A stretch of DNA of 64,000 bases from an uncultured Bacteroidales bacterium (GTDB lineage: Bacteria; Bacteroidota; Bacteroidia; Bacteroidales; UBA932). How positions within the stretch are numbered: position 1 is the stretch's first letter; the number at the start of each line of letters is the position of its first letter. Under the pieces are notes generated by a model that worked only from the letters and a program-made list of their open reading frames with translations, had not been told where the DNA came from and searched no databases. A program made the position numbers and the translations under genes. Location of the stretch: the NCBI GenBank assembly GCA_944323825.1, contig CALUTY010000002.1:152495-216494 (forward strand). Reading direction: 5' to 3'. Positions 42,108 to 51,450 of the stretch are shown piece by piece.

Positions 42108-43178
42108 ATGCTGAAAGACAATATAGACCTCAATGGTAAAACCATTCTTGTTACCGGAGTTGCAGGTTTTATAGGCAGCAACCTTGCCAAAAGACTGCTC
42201 AGAGATTATCAGACCATAAGAGTGGTCGGGATTGACAATATGAATGACTATTATGATGTTCATATAAAAGAATCCAGACTAAAGGAGCTTTCACCCAATC
42301 CCGGCTTCATATTCATAAAAGGCAACATTGCCGATAAGCAGACAATAAATGAGCTATTTGAGGCATACCACCCCCAGATTGTTGTAAATCTTGCAGCTCA
42401 GGCAGGCGTCCGTTACAGTATTATCAATCCTGATGCGTATATCGAAAGTAACTTGCTCGGCTTCTACAATATTCTCGAAGCCTGTCGGCACTCTTATGAT
42501 AATGGCGAAAGCGGAGTGCTGCATCTTGTATATGCCAGCTCTTCAAGTGTATACGGAAGTAATAAGAAAATTCCGTACAGCACAGACGACAAAGTGGATA
42601 ATCCGGTGAGTCTATATGCGGCGACAAAGAAAAGCAATGAGCTTATGGCGCACGCATATTCAAAACTTTACGACATACCGAGCACCGGGCTCCGATTTTT
42701 TACTGTCTATGGCCCGGCAGGAAGACCTGATATGGCGTATTTCGGATTCACAGACAAGTTGAGAGCTGGAAAGACAATCCAGATATTCAATTACGGCAAC
42801 TGCAGAAGGGACTTTACATATATCGATGACATAATAGAGGGCGTTTTGAGAGTAATGCGCCATGCCCCTGAGCGCAAGACAGGTGAAGACGGACTTCCCG
42901 ACCCACCATACAAAGTTTATAATATCGGCAACAACAATCCGGAAAATCTGCTGGATTTTGTGACCATATTGCAGGAAGAGCTTGTTTCAGCCGGCGTTCT
43001 CCCTGCGGACTACGACTTCGAGTCGCACAAGGAGCTGGTCCCGATGCAGCCGGGAGATGTGCCTGTGACATATGCAGACACGGCTCCGCTGGAACAGGAG
43101 TTCGGCTTCAAGCCAGCAACACCGCTGAGAACCGGACTCAGAAAGTTCGCGCAATGGTATAAGGATTACTATCTCTAG
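42108..43178 (+). CDS. UDP-glucuronate 4-epimerase
   Basis: A 356-residue extended short-chain dehydrogenase: T-G-V-A-G-F-I-G-S-N (about 16-25) binds NAD, the S-S-S-S-V-Y-G serine lies near 147, and catalytic Y170-A-A-T-K174 is intact. The wording N-D-Y-Y-D-V near residue 45 and the neighbouring UDP-glucose dehydrogenase mark it as the CapI-type epimerase that converts UDP-GlcA to UDP-GalA. It therefore probably supplies galacturonate to the first polymer. Confidence 0.92.
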   Translation: MLKDNIDLNGKTILVTGVAGFIGSNLAKRLLRDYQTIRVVGIDNMNDYYDVHIKESRLKELSPNPGFIFIKGNIADKQTINELFEAYHPQIVVNLAAQAGVRYSIINPDAYIESNLLGFYNILEACRHSYDNGESGVLHLVYASSSSVYGSNKKIPYSTDDKVDNPVSLYAATKKSNELMAHAYSKLYDIPSTGLRFFTVYGPAGRPDMAYFGFTDKLRAGKTIQIFNYGNCRRDFTYIDDIIEGVLRVMRHAPERKTGEDGLPDPPYKVYNIGNNNPENLLDFVTILQEELVSAGVLPADYDFESHKELVPMQPGDVPVTYADTAPLEQEFGFKPATPLRTGLRKFAQWYKDYYL

Positions 43179-43181
43179 ACA

Positions 43182-44627
43182 ATGTCAGACATCAACAAAA
43201 AGGTAGTATCGGCGACTAAATGGTCTACTATAACGGAGATTGCAGCCAAACTCGTCTCACCAATCTCTACCATGGTGCTGGCTAGGCTGTTGACGCCGGC
43301 TGACTTTGGTGTACTTGTGACAGCGACAATGGTGATAAGTTTTTCTGAAATCTTCACCGATGCAGGATTTCAGAAATACCTTATTCAACGTAAATTTGAC
43401 TCCGACAAAGAACTGCACGACACGACCACAGTTGCGTTCTGGTCAAACTTTATAATGTCCATGGCAATATGGTTCATGATAGTAATATTCAGCGGACCGA
43501 TTGCAGAACTCGTTGGAAATCCAGGAAAAGGGAATGTAATAGCCATATCATGCGTATGCATACCGCTTGCGGCATTCTCAAGCATACAAATGGCTCTTTT
43601 CAAACGCAGTTTTGACTTCAGGACATTGTTTTTTGTCAGGATTGTCGGGATTCTGATCCCTATAGTCATCACAATACCGCTTGCGCTGCTTACACGCAGC
43701 TACTGGTCTCTCATAATAGGCATGATTGCCTTGAATGCATCCAACGCAATTATTCTGACAGTAAAATCAGTCTGGAAACCTAGACTGTTTTATGACTGGG
43801 GAATATTCAAGAGGATGTTCTCATTCAGTTTTTGGTCTATGGTAGAATCTGTAAGTATCTGGTTGACAAGTTATATAGATCTGTTTATCGTAGGCAGGCT
43901 GCTTAATGAGCACTATCTTGGCATATACAGGACCTCCATGTCTACTGTAGGGCAGATCATGTCCCTTATAACAGCAGCGACGACACCTGTGCTTTTTTCG
44001 GCGTTGTCAAGGCTTCAAGACGACGACAGCGAGTTCCGCACTCTATTCTTCAGATTTCAGAAGATGGTCGGGCTGCTTGTCATACCGCTTGGCGTGGGTA
44101 TCTTTCTGTTCAGAGACCTGATCACAGAGATTCTACTTGGAAGACAGTGGGCAGAAGCGGCGAACTTTATAGGTCTTTGGGGTCTTACCAGCAGCGTTAC
44201 AATAGTGCTGTCTCACTACTGCAGCGAAATATATCGGGCTAAAGGAAAGCCTAGACTGTCTGTGCTGGCTCAAGTTCTGCATATATTATGTCTTGTGCCT
44301 ACAGTCCTATGGGCAATAAACTACGGATTTGATTTTCTCTGCGAGATGAGGTCTCTAGTCCGCTTGACGTTGATTGTCATTAATCTTTCTATTTTATATG
44401 TTCTAACTAGAATTTCACCAGCATCGATGCTGGTGAACATTATGTCATCTGCTGCTGGAGGGATAGCGATGATTATTGTTTTCTATTTGCTTCCATCGCA
44501 AAAGTCCATTCTGGCACAAATTGCTTATGCACTGATCTGCTGTACTGTTTACTTGATAGTTGTTTTGCAATTTAAAGACAGTAGGGCAATATTATGTAAT
44601 ATTAAAACTATAATAAAAAAAAGATAA
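43182..44627 (+). CDS. wzx: polysaccharide flippase, Wzx/MOP family
   Basis: A 481-residue membrane protein with about 14 helices and the N-terminal polysaccharide-transport motif (K-W-S-T-I-T-E-I-A-A-K near residue 8; L-L-T-P-A-D-F-G-V-L near 38). It flips lipid-linked repeat units across the inner membrane. It starts four bases after the epimerase, and its last bases overlap the CapA-like start (TAATG). From here to 51375 the sequence becomes visibly more AT-rich than the flanking operon genes. Confidence 0.93.
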   Translation: MSDINKKVVSATKWSTITEIAAKLVSPISTMVLARLLTPADFGVLVTATMVISFSEIFTDAGFQKYLIQRKFDSDKELHDTTTVAFWSNFIMSMAIWFMIVIFSGPIAELVGNPGKGNVIAISCVCIPLAAFSSIQMALFKRSFDFRTLFFVRIVGILIPIVITIPLALLTRSYWSLIIGMIALNASNAIILTVKSVWKPRLFYDWGIFKRMFSFSFWSMVESVSIWLTSYIDLFIVGRLLNEHYLGIYRTSMSTVGQIMSLITAATTPVLFSALSRLQDDDSEFRTLFFRFQKMVGLLVIPLGVGIFLFRDLITEILLGRQWAEAANFIGLWGLTSSVTIVLSHYCSEIYRAKGKPRLSVLAQVLHILCLVPTVLWAINYGFDFLCEMRSLVRLTLIVINLSILYVLTRISPASMLVNIMSSAAGGIAMIIVFYLLPSQKSILAQIAYALICCTVYLIVVLQFKDSRAILCNIKTIIKKR

Positions 44628-45757
44628 TGAAAGTTCTTGTTGCGGGCGATTATGCATGCCGTTTCAGGATAGACGATACTATGACAGAGGAACAGTATAG
44701 CGAACTGTTTGATGGCATATCCGTATACGTGAAGCATGCAGATATCTCAATAGTTAATTATGAGAACCCTGTATTGTCAGGAAGTAAGAACTATGTACCT
44801 ATCAATAAGCAGGGACCACATTTGAAAAGTTCTCCCAAAGCGGTACAAGCAATTGCAGATGCGGGATTCAATGTGGTGACACTGGCAAATAATCATATTA
44901 TGGATTATGGGAAAGAAGGATGCCTTAACACCATTGAAGTTATGAAACGGTACAAAATAGATACTGTTGGCGCCGGAGAAGATATCAAAGAAGCAAGGAA
45001 AACATTATATAAACAATCTCAAGGCAAAACTCTTGCATTAATTAATTGCTGTGAGCATGAATTTTCAATTGCAGACGAATGCTCGGCCGGAGCAAATCCA
45101 ATGAATCCAATACACCAGTATTACGCAATCACTAAAGCAAAAAAACAAGCAGATTTCGTTTTGGTGATTGTACATGGCGGACATGAATACTACCAATTGC
45201 CATCTCCAAGGATGCAAGAGACATATCGGTTCTTCATTGACGCTGGAGCAGATGCAGTTATAAATCATCATCAGCATTGCTTCAGCGGATATGAGTATTA
45301 TCATGATAAACCTATAATCTATGGACTTGGGAATTTTTGCTTCGACGGAAGATTTAGAAATGGTATATGGAATGAAGGATATATAGTTGACCTGGATTTT
45401 TCTGATATAACAGTTGGCATGTCGCTGATTCCCTATTCCCAGTGCAATGAAAAGCCAGGTGTATTCCCTCTGCAAGATAGGTGTTTGTTCGACGAAAAAC
45501 TTAAAAATTTAAATACTGTTATTGCAGATCCGATAGCCTTAAAAAAGGCTTGTGAAAATTACTATGTGTCACAATCTCCGCAATTAGAAATGGTATTTGA
45601 ACCATATTCAAATAAATATCTGAGAAAATTGAAGACATTGGGCATTATTCCTTCTTTTGTTGGGATACATAAATGGTTTGCCCTTCTCAATCTTATTGAC
45701 TGTGAGGCCCATCGAGACAAACTGTTGTTCTTGCTTCGCAAAAAGTGTCAGGGTTAA
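44627..45757 (+). CDS. CapA-family (PGA_cap) metallophosphatase-like protein
   Basis: A 376-residue protein with the CapA/PgsA fold: G-D-Y-A near the start, the N-Y-E-N-P-V core, L-A-N-N-H-I-M-D-Y-G near residue 87, V-I-V-H-G-G-H-E-Y near 179, N-H-H-Q-H-C near 212 and Y-G-L-G-N-F near 236. These are the metal-binding blocks of calcineurin-like enzymes that release or anchor polyglutamate and related capsules. No signal peptide is visible, so it may act in the cytoplasm on a capsule precursor. It begins inside the flippase stop codon (TAATG). The exact reaction is unknown. Confidence 0.85.
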   Translation: MKVLVAGDYACRFRIDDTMTEEQYSELFDGISVYVKHADISIVNYENPVLSGSKNYVPINKQGPHLKSSPKAVQAIADAGFNVVTLANNHIMDYGKEGCLNTIEVMKRYKIDTVGAGEDIKEARKTLYKQSQGKTLALINCCEHEFSIADECSAGANPMNPIHQYYAITKAKKQADFVLVIVHGGHEYYQLPSPRMQETYRFFIDAGADAVINHHQHCFSGYEYYHDKPIIYGLGNFCFDGRFRNGIWNEGYIVDLDFSDITVGMSLIPYSQCNEKPGVFPLQDRCLFDEKLKNLNTVIADPIALKKACENYYVSQSPQLEMVFEPYSNKYLRKLKTLGIIPSFVGIHKWFALLNLIDCEAHRDKLLFLLRKKCQG

Positions 45758-45804
45758 TATTTCATGCCATATAATAACTTCTGAGCAGTAGTAAAATATT
45801 CATT

Positions 45805-46731
45805 ATGAAATTAAAAAAGATATTATACTATCTCATTCATGATAGGACAGCATTTGCAATTGCTATATTGCAGCGAATGGCGATACTAATTCCGGACAGA
45901 TTGTATATAAGACTCCTGTTCAGGCTCAAGATGGGTTATCCTCTGGATCTCAAAAATCCACAGACATTCAATGAAAAACTCCAGTGGATGAAACTGTATG
46001 ACAGAAAACCTGAATATACGAAACTTGTAGACAAGTATCAAGTCAAACAATACGTGGCTGCTGCAATCGGAAAACAATATATCATTCCGACATTAGGAGT
46101 ATGGGATAGGTTTGAGGACATAGACTTCTCTTCTCTTCCGGAGCAGTTCGTGTTGAAGACAACCCATGGAGGCGGAGGCGGAGGCGTTGTTGTCTGCAGA
46201 AACAAGAGCACTTTCGACATAGATAACGCCAGAGATAAGATTGTCAGTTCATTAAAAAACGACATCTACCGCTCTCTGCGTGAATGGCCATACAAGGATG
46301 TGCCCAAACGAATCATTGCAGAAAAATACATCCATGACGGCAACGATGAACTTAGAGACTACAAGTTTTTTTGTTTTAATGGCCATGTAAAGTGTTTCAA
46401 AATTGACTTTAACAGATTTATCGATCATCATGCTAACTACTATAATCCCGATGGTAACCTGCTCCCGTTTGGTGAAGAGTGCTATCTCCCAGATTATTCA
46501 AAGACGTTAGAAATTCCAGACAATCTTCATGATATGATAGAATTGGCTGAAAGTTTATCAAAAGGCCATCCATTCCTGCGCGTTGACTTGTATAATACCA
46601 AAGGAAAAATCTACTTCGGAGAATTGACTTTTTTCCCCGCTTCTGGATTGGGAAAATTTACCTCTCCGGAATGGGATAGCCAATTGGGGGAATACATAGA
46701 CTTGAGACAATATGACAGTGAGAATATTTAA
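45805..46731 (+). CDS. ATP-grasp/TupA-like protein of polysaccharide loci
   Basis: A 308-residue protein of the TupA-like ATP-grasp family: N-P-Q-T-F-N-E-K-L-Q-W-M-K near residue 50, the K-T-T-H-G-G-G-G-G-G-V loop near 120, I-A-E-K-Y-I near 173, D-Y-K-F-F-C-F-N-G near 186 and a final R-V-D-L-Y block near 260. Such proteins are frequent in capsule loci and are thought to add an amino acid or other acyl group to a sugar. It overlaps the next gene by 20 bases. Confidence 0.88.
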   Translation: MKLKKILYYLIHDRTAFAIAILQRMAILIPDRLYIRLLFRLKMGYPLDLKNPQTFNEKLQWMKLYDRKPEYTKLVDKYQVKQYVAAAIGKQYIIPTLGVWDRFEDIDFSSLPEQFVLKTTHGGGGGGVVVCRNKSTFDIDNARDKIVSSLKNDIYRSLREWPYKDVPKRIIAEKYIHDGNDELRDYKFFCFNGHVKCFKIDFNRFIDHHANYYNPDGNLLPFGEECYLPDYSKTLEIPDNLHDMIELAESLSKGHPFLRVDLYNTKGKIYFGELTFFPASGLGKFTSPEWDSQLGEYIDLRQYDSENI

Positions 46732-47884
46732 TAGGCTTAATATATCCATTATATTGTATGTCGTGTATTATTTACAGGGTGTATTATATCCTTCTGGGAG
46801 TTTTTTTTCACAATTTTTTATCCTGATATTTTTACTGATTGGGATACAAAGTCTCTGCAAAACAGTACTTTATAACAAAAATCCTCTTTTTATACGAGTT
46901 TGGTTAATTCTTTACCTCGTTTTAGCTTTTAGTTTTATTGTATCGCCCAAAATTGTCTACGGTACTTTATATGAATCTATCGGGACGGTAGAGACCTTTG
47001 ATCAATTTAAGGGTATGTCAATTTTTTGTTTATCTCTATTTATACCGTTCTCTCACATTAGAAAATATGGGATTAAAGACTCATATATTTCAAATATTAC
47101 AATCATATTTTTTATCTTAATGCTTATAAGGTATTTCTTCAATAAAGATATACTTTCAATAGAACGAGATTCATTTACAAATAATGTGGGATATTTTGCT
47201 ATATCAGTTTTACCATATATTATATTTTTTTTCAAGAAAAATCGAATTATAGCTCTTATAATGTTTATCTCTATTACGTTGATAGTAATTGACAGCGCAA
47301 AAAGAGGTGCAATAGTATGCTTGGCTATAAGTGTCTTGTTCTCCGTTGTTTACTATTTGCGTATGAATAAACTCTCGTTAAAGCGCCTATGCTTATTACT
47401 ATTATTAATGTGCGCCTTCGCTGTCGTAGCCTATTACGGGGTTATGAGAAATGAATATCTGCAAATGCGTATAGAGACAACTCATGAAGATGGTATCGGG
47501 ACTAGATCCATTGCTTACTATGTTCTGTGGCATCATTGGATGTCTGAGACAAATCTTATTAAATTACTATTCGGGAATGGTATTTCCGGAAGTGTTAGTG
47601 TATGGGGCAACTATGCTCATAATGATTGGCTGGAACTGCTAATTGATAATGGTCTTATTGGAGTGTTGTTATATGCGACATTCTTCTGTTCGACATTTGT
47701 CTACGTAAATCACATAAAACTTAGTTTTTCATATAAATGTTCGGCATATTTAATTTTAATTATCTGGGTGTTAAAAACATTTTTTTCAATGGGATATACA
47801 GAAGGGACAAATGCTGTATACATTATTTTATTGGGTATTATTTTGGGAAATAATGAGTATAGGAAAAAGCATTATACTTATTAA
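46712..47884 (+). CDS. wzy: O-antigen/capsule repeat-unit polymerase, Wzy (O-antigen ligase fold)
   Basis: A 390-residue, very hydrophobic protein with about eleven membrane helices and a long periplasmic loop (about residues 245-320) containing R-S-I-A-Y-Y and A-H-N-D-W-L-E-L-L, the Wzy_C/O-antigen ligase signature region. It links flipped repeat units into polymer on the outer face of the inner membrane. It starts inside the ATP-grasp gene (20-base overlap), so the two are translationally coupled. The strongly AT-rich coding sequence is typical of serotype-specific polymerases. Confidence 0.85.
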   Translation: MTVRIFNRLNISIILYVVYYLQGVLYPSGSFFSQFFILIFLLIGIQSLCKTVLYNKNPLFIRVWLILYLVLAFSFIVSPKIVYGTLYESIGTVETFDQFKGMSIFCLSLFIPFSHIRKYGIKDSYISNITIIFFILMLIRYFFNKDILSIERDSFTNNVGYFAISVLPYIIFFFKKNRIIALIMFISITLIVIDSAKRGAIVCLAISVLFSVVYYLRMNKLSLKRLCLLLLLMCAFAVVAYYGVMRNEYLQMRIETTHEDGIGTRSIAYYVLWHHWMSETNLIKLLFGNGISGSVSVWGNYAHNDWLELLIDNGLIGVLLYATFFCSTFVYVNHIKLSFSYKCSAYLILIIWVLKTFFSMGYTEGTNAVYIILLGIILGNNEYRKKHYTY

Positions 47885-47899
47885 TATTTAAAATACGGA

Positions 47900-49051
47900 A
47901 TGAAACAGTTAAACATCTGCATTATCAGCGAACTCTATCCTACAAAAGAAATGCCTGTATTTACGTTTGTAGACCAATTAGTATGCAAATTTGTAGATTT
48001 GGGTGTAAAATGTACTGTTGTTTCGCCACAAAGTATAACAAAGGCCTTTTACAGGCACAAAAAACTAGCAAAAAAATATGAACTCCGAACAACTCTAAAT
48101 AAGAATACATTCGAGGTATATAGACCTTATTATATATCTGTTTCTAATCTAAAGATCAATGGCAGAAGTATTAACTTACATCTAATGAAAATGGCAGTAG
48201 AAAAATTCTTGAGAAAAAAGAAGATAAGACCAGATGCATTCTATTGTCATTTTTGGCATGCTTCAAATCTTGTCTTCAAGTACGCCAAAAGTTTAAATAT
48301 TCCTATTATTGTTGCAAGTGGAGAATCCCAGATAAGTATTCAAAATTTATGTGGGGAAAAAATGGTACAAGCAATATCTTCATATGTGTCTGGCGTAATT
48401 TGTGTGTCAAAGAAAAATAGAGATGAGAGTTTGTCTTTACAACTCTCAACAAAAGATAAAATGATTGTAATTCCTAACGCAATTGATAATAAGGTATTTT
48501 ATCATATAGATAAAGTTCAGGCAAGGAACGAATTAGGATATAATTTAAATGATTTTATAATTATTTATGTCGGAAGTTTTATTCATAGGAAAGGCTGTAA
48601 TAGAGTAGCATCTGCCATATCTTCTTTAAATTCAAAAAATATAAAATCTATTTTTATAGGCCAGGGTCCTATGTCTCCCAAGTGCAAAGGAGTCTTATTC
48701 CAAGGATCATTACCTCATGACAAAATTGTAAAATACTTAAATTGTGCCGATGTATTTGTCTTACCGACATTGCATGAAGGTTGCTGCAATGCAATATTGG
48801 AAGCGATGGCATGTGGCTTACCAATAATATCTTCAGATAGAGCATTTAACGATGATATTTTATCTGATGAATATTCAATACGCGTTAATCCTGAAAGTAT
48901 TGAAGATATATCAGCAGCCATTAGTTATTTTTATAACAATCCTGATATTTGCAGTAAAATGGGAAGGGAATCACTTTTAGCTTCCCAAAAATTCACATTA
49001 GACTCGCGAGCAGAGAAGATAATCTCATATATAAAATCTTGCATTAAATAA
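47900..49051 (+). CDS. glycosyltransferase family 4
   Basis: A 383-residue GT-B transferase. The C-terminal nucleotide-sugar domain shows V-G-S-F-I-H-R-K-G near residue 225 and the E-x7-E element E-G-C-C-N-A-I-L-E-A-M-A-C-G near 293. The N-terminal acceptor domain contains P-T-K-E-M-P-V-F-T near residue 15. It will add one sugar of the repeat unit in the cytoplasm. Donor and linkage cannot be read by eye. It follows wzy after 15 bases. Confidence 0.9.
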   Translation: MKQLNICIISELYPTKEMPVFTFVDQLVCKFVDLGVKCTVVSPQSITKAFYRHKKLAKKYELRTTLNKNTFEVYRPYYISVSNLKINGRSINLHLMKMAVEKFLRKKKIRPDAFYCHFWHASNLVFKYAKSLNIPIIVASGESQISIQNLCGEKMVQAISSYVSGVICVSKKNRDESLSLQLSTKDKMIVIPNAIDNKVFYHIDKVQARNELGYNLNDFIIIYVGSFIHRKGCNRVASAISSLNSKNIKSIFIGQGPMSPKCKGVLFQGSLPHDKIVKYLNCADVFVLPTLHEGCCNAILEAMACGLPIISSDRAFNDDILSDEYSIRVNPESIEDISAAISYFYNNPDICSKMGRESLLASQKFTLDSRAEKIISYIKSCIK

Positions 49052-49064
49052 AAAATGAAAATTC

Positions 49065-50171
49065 ATGAATAAAATTTGCTGCATATTCAATACCGCTCCT
49101 CACTACAGAGATTTAATATATCATCTCATAGATGAAGAATTACATGCGGATTTTTACATAGGTGACTCCTCTGAAAAAATAAAATTGATGAACTATAACG
49201 TATTGAAAGGTTATAAGGCGACGATAAGAACTATTACACTTCTTAAACCATTCTATTGGCAGAAAGGAGTAGTTGGTCTATCAAAAAAAAAATATCAAAC
49301 TTATATTATAACTGGAGAATTTTTCTGCTTGTCAACATGGCTTTTTTTAGCATTGTGCAAATTGTTACGTAAACGTACCGTTGTCTGGACACATGGATGG
49401 TACGGAAGAGAAACATTGCTAAAAAAAATGGTGAAGCACATATTCTTTTCTTTGTCGACGGACATTCTGCTATACGGAGAATATGCGAAACAACTGATGG
49501 TAAAAGAAGGGGTTAATCCGAAAAAATTGCATGTTATTGCAAATTCATTAAATTATGATGAACAATGTGAAATAAGGAAGAGTCTACGACAAAGTAACTT
49601 ATATGCAGATCATTTTCACAACGATTGTCCAACTTTGATTTTTACGGGACGACTAACAAAAGTCAAACGATTGGATTTGCTGATAAAAGCATATTCTTAT
49701 TTAAAAAAATCTGGTATATGTTTGAATTTAGTGCTAGTTGGTAATGAAATGCCAGATTTTCACGTTAAGGAGATCTTACAACAAGAAAATGTCTCTGATT
49801 CAGTATGGTTGTTTGGAGCCTGCTATAACGAGCAGCAGTTAGCGGAATTGTTTTATAATGCAACAGTCTGTGTGTCTCCGGGAAATGTCGGCTTAACGGC
49901 TGTTCATGCATTTACATATGGATGTCCGGTTATTACTCATAATAATTTTTCAAATCAAATGCCTGAATTTGAAATAATAGAAGAGGGCGTAACTGGGTGC
50001 TTCTTCCAAGAGAATAATTGGGAGTCCCTATGCAGTTCTATAAAAAATTGGATAGAATATTCGTCAGACAAAAGAGAATCCATAAGAAGGAGTTGCTACA
50101 AATTAATTGACACTAAGTATAATCCCCATTACCAATTACGTATTTTAAAGGAAGTATTAAATGTTTACTGA
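49065..50171 (+). CDS. glycosyltransferase family 4 (second)
   Basis: A 368-residue GT-B protein: acceptor side H-G-W-Y-G-R-E near residue 111, nucleotide-sugar side F-T-G-R-L-T-K-V-K-R-L-D near 193, and V-S-P-G-N-V-G-L-T-A-V-H-A near 267 in place of the E-x7-E acid pair, so the donor site is slightly unusual. It ends inside the start of the next gene (11-base overlap). Role: another sugar of the first polymer. Confidence 0.88.
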   Translation: MNKICCIFNTAPHYRDLIYHLIDEELHADFYIGDSSEKIKLMNYNVLKGYKATIRTITLLKPFYWQKGVVGLSKKKYQTYIITGEFFCLSTWLFLALCKLLRKRTVVWTHGWYGRETLLKKMVKHIFFSLSTDILLYGEYAKQLMVKEGVNPKKLHVIANSLNYDEQCEIRKSLRQSNLYADHFHNDCPTLIFTGRLTKVKRLDLLIKAYSYLKKSGICLNLVLVGNEMPDFHVKEILQQENVSDSVWLFGACYNEQQLAELFYNATVCVSPGNVGLTAVHAFTYGCPVITHNNFSNQMPEFEIIEEGVTGCFFQENNWESLCSSIKNWIEYSSDKRESIRRSCYKLIDTKYNPHYQLRILKEVLNVY

Positions 50172-51375
50172 AAACACTCTTCTTCAGATCAATGTGACAG
50201 CCAACTGGGGCTCAACCGGGAAGATAGCAGAAGGGATAGGTCAAGTTGCCTTGAGGCAAGGTTGGCGCAGTGTGATTGCATACGGACGAGGTCATCCGAT
50301 CAGTTCTTCAGAACTCATCAGAATTGGTTCGGATTGGGATATGAGAATTCATGCATTTACATCCAGATTACTTGACAATCAAGGACTGATGTCAGTTAAA
50401 GCGACAAAAAAGCTCATATCAGAAATTGAAGATGTTAAACCGGATATAATTCATCTCCACAATATTCATGGATACTATCTAAATTATCCGATCTTATTTA
50501 AGCATTTGAAAGAGTCCAATATACCTGTTGTCTGGACATTACATGATTGCTGGAGTTTTACAGGACATTGTGCACATTTTGTTACGGCAGATTGTTACAA
50601 ATGGAAAAATGTATGTTCTGATTGTCCATTGAAGTCTGCTTATCCCAAAAGTATTTTATTAGACAATTCCTACAGAAACTTCATAAAGAAAAGATGTTCA
50701 TTCTGTTCTATTGACAATATGACATTTGTTCCAGTCTCCAACTGGATAGGTGGATATCTAAAGTGCAGTTTTCTAAAAGAATATCCGTCAGTCATCATTC
50801 ACAATGGGATTGACACAGACTTGTTTCATCCACAAAATCAAACTGAGAAAAATCAAAAGTTCAAGGTATTAGGCGTAGCAAGTGTTTGGGACAAGTCTAA
50901 AGGATTTGAAGACTTTATCGAATTATCCAAGATGATCTCATCTGATATGCAGATAGTTCTTGTTGGAGTCAAGAAAGAACAAATAAAACTGTTACCAGAC
51001 AATATCGTTGCTATTGAAAGAACAAATAGTGTCAGCGAAATTGTGAATCTGTATGCCGCATCAGATGTTTTTATCAATCTGACTTATGCAGATACATTCC
51101 CAACTACTAACATTGAAGCTCTTGCTTGCGGGACGCCTGTAATCACATACCGTACAGGTGGAAGTCCGGAGGCAATTACAGAAGATACTGGGTTTGTCGT
51201 AAATCAAGGAGACTTGAAGGCAGTAATAGAGGCAATTGAAATAATACGGCAGAAAGGCAAGAATCACTATAGTGCGAAATGTAGAGAACGAGCAGTTAAG
51301 CATTTCCGTAAGGAAGACAGGTTCATGGATTACATAAATTTGTATGACTCCATTCTGGAGCATAAAACGATGTAA
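50161..51375 (+). CDS. glycosyltransferase family 4 (third), Cys-rich type
   Basis: A 404-residue GT-B transferase. Near the N-terminus are N-W-G-S-T-G-K-I-A and H-L-H-N-I-H-G-Y-Y-L-N. A Cys-containing segment (H-D-C-W-S-F-T-G-H-C and C-Y-K-W-K-N-V-C-S-D-C) is typical of the WcaC-like branch. The donor-site pair T-T-N-I-E-A-L-A-C-G is near residue 317. It overlaps the previous gene by 11 bases. It is the last AT-rich gene before the fnl module, and 51376-51450 carries an ATTGATT/AATCAAT hairpin. Confidence 0.9.
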   Translation: MFTENTLLQINVTANWGSTGKIAEGIGQVALRQGWRSVIAYGRGHPISSSELIRIGSDWDMRIHAFTSRLLDNQGLMSVKATKKLISEIEDVKPDIIHLHNIHGYYLNYPILFKHLKESNIPVVWTLHDCWSFTGHCAHFVTADCYKWKNVCSDCPLKSAYPKSILLDNSYRNFIKKRCSFCSIDNMTFVPVSNWIGGYLKCSFLKEYPSVIIHNGIDTDLFHPQNQTEKNQKFKVLGVASVWDKSKGFEDFIELSKMISSDMQIVLVGVKKEQIKLLPDNIVAIERTNSVSEIVNLYAASDVFINLTYADTFPTTNIEALACGTPVITYRTGGSPEAITEDTGFVVNQGDLKAVIEAIEIIRQKGKNHYSAKCRERAVKHFRKEDRFMDYINLYDSILEHKTM

Positions 51376-51450
51376 TTCTATATGATATGTGGCATTTCTC
51401 CATTGATTGTACTTCTAATAATCAATTAATAAAACAACATATTTTTAATT

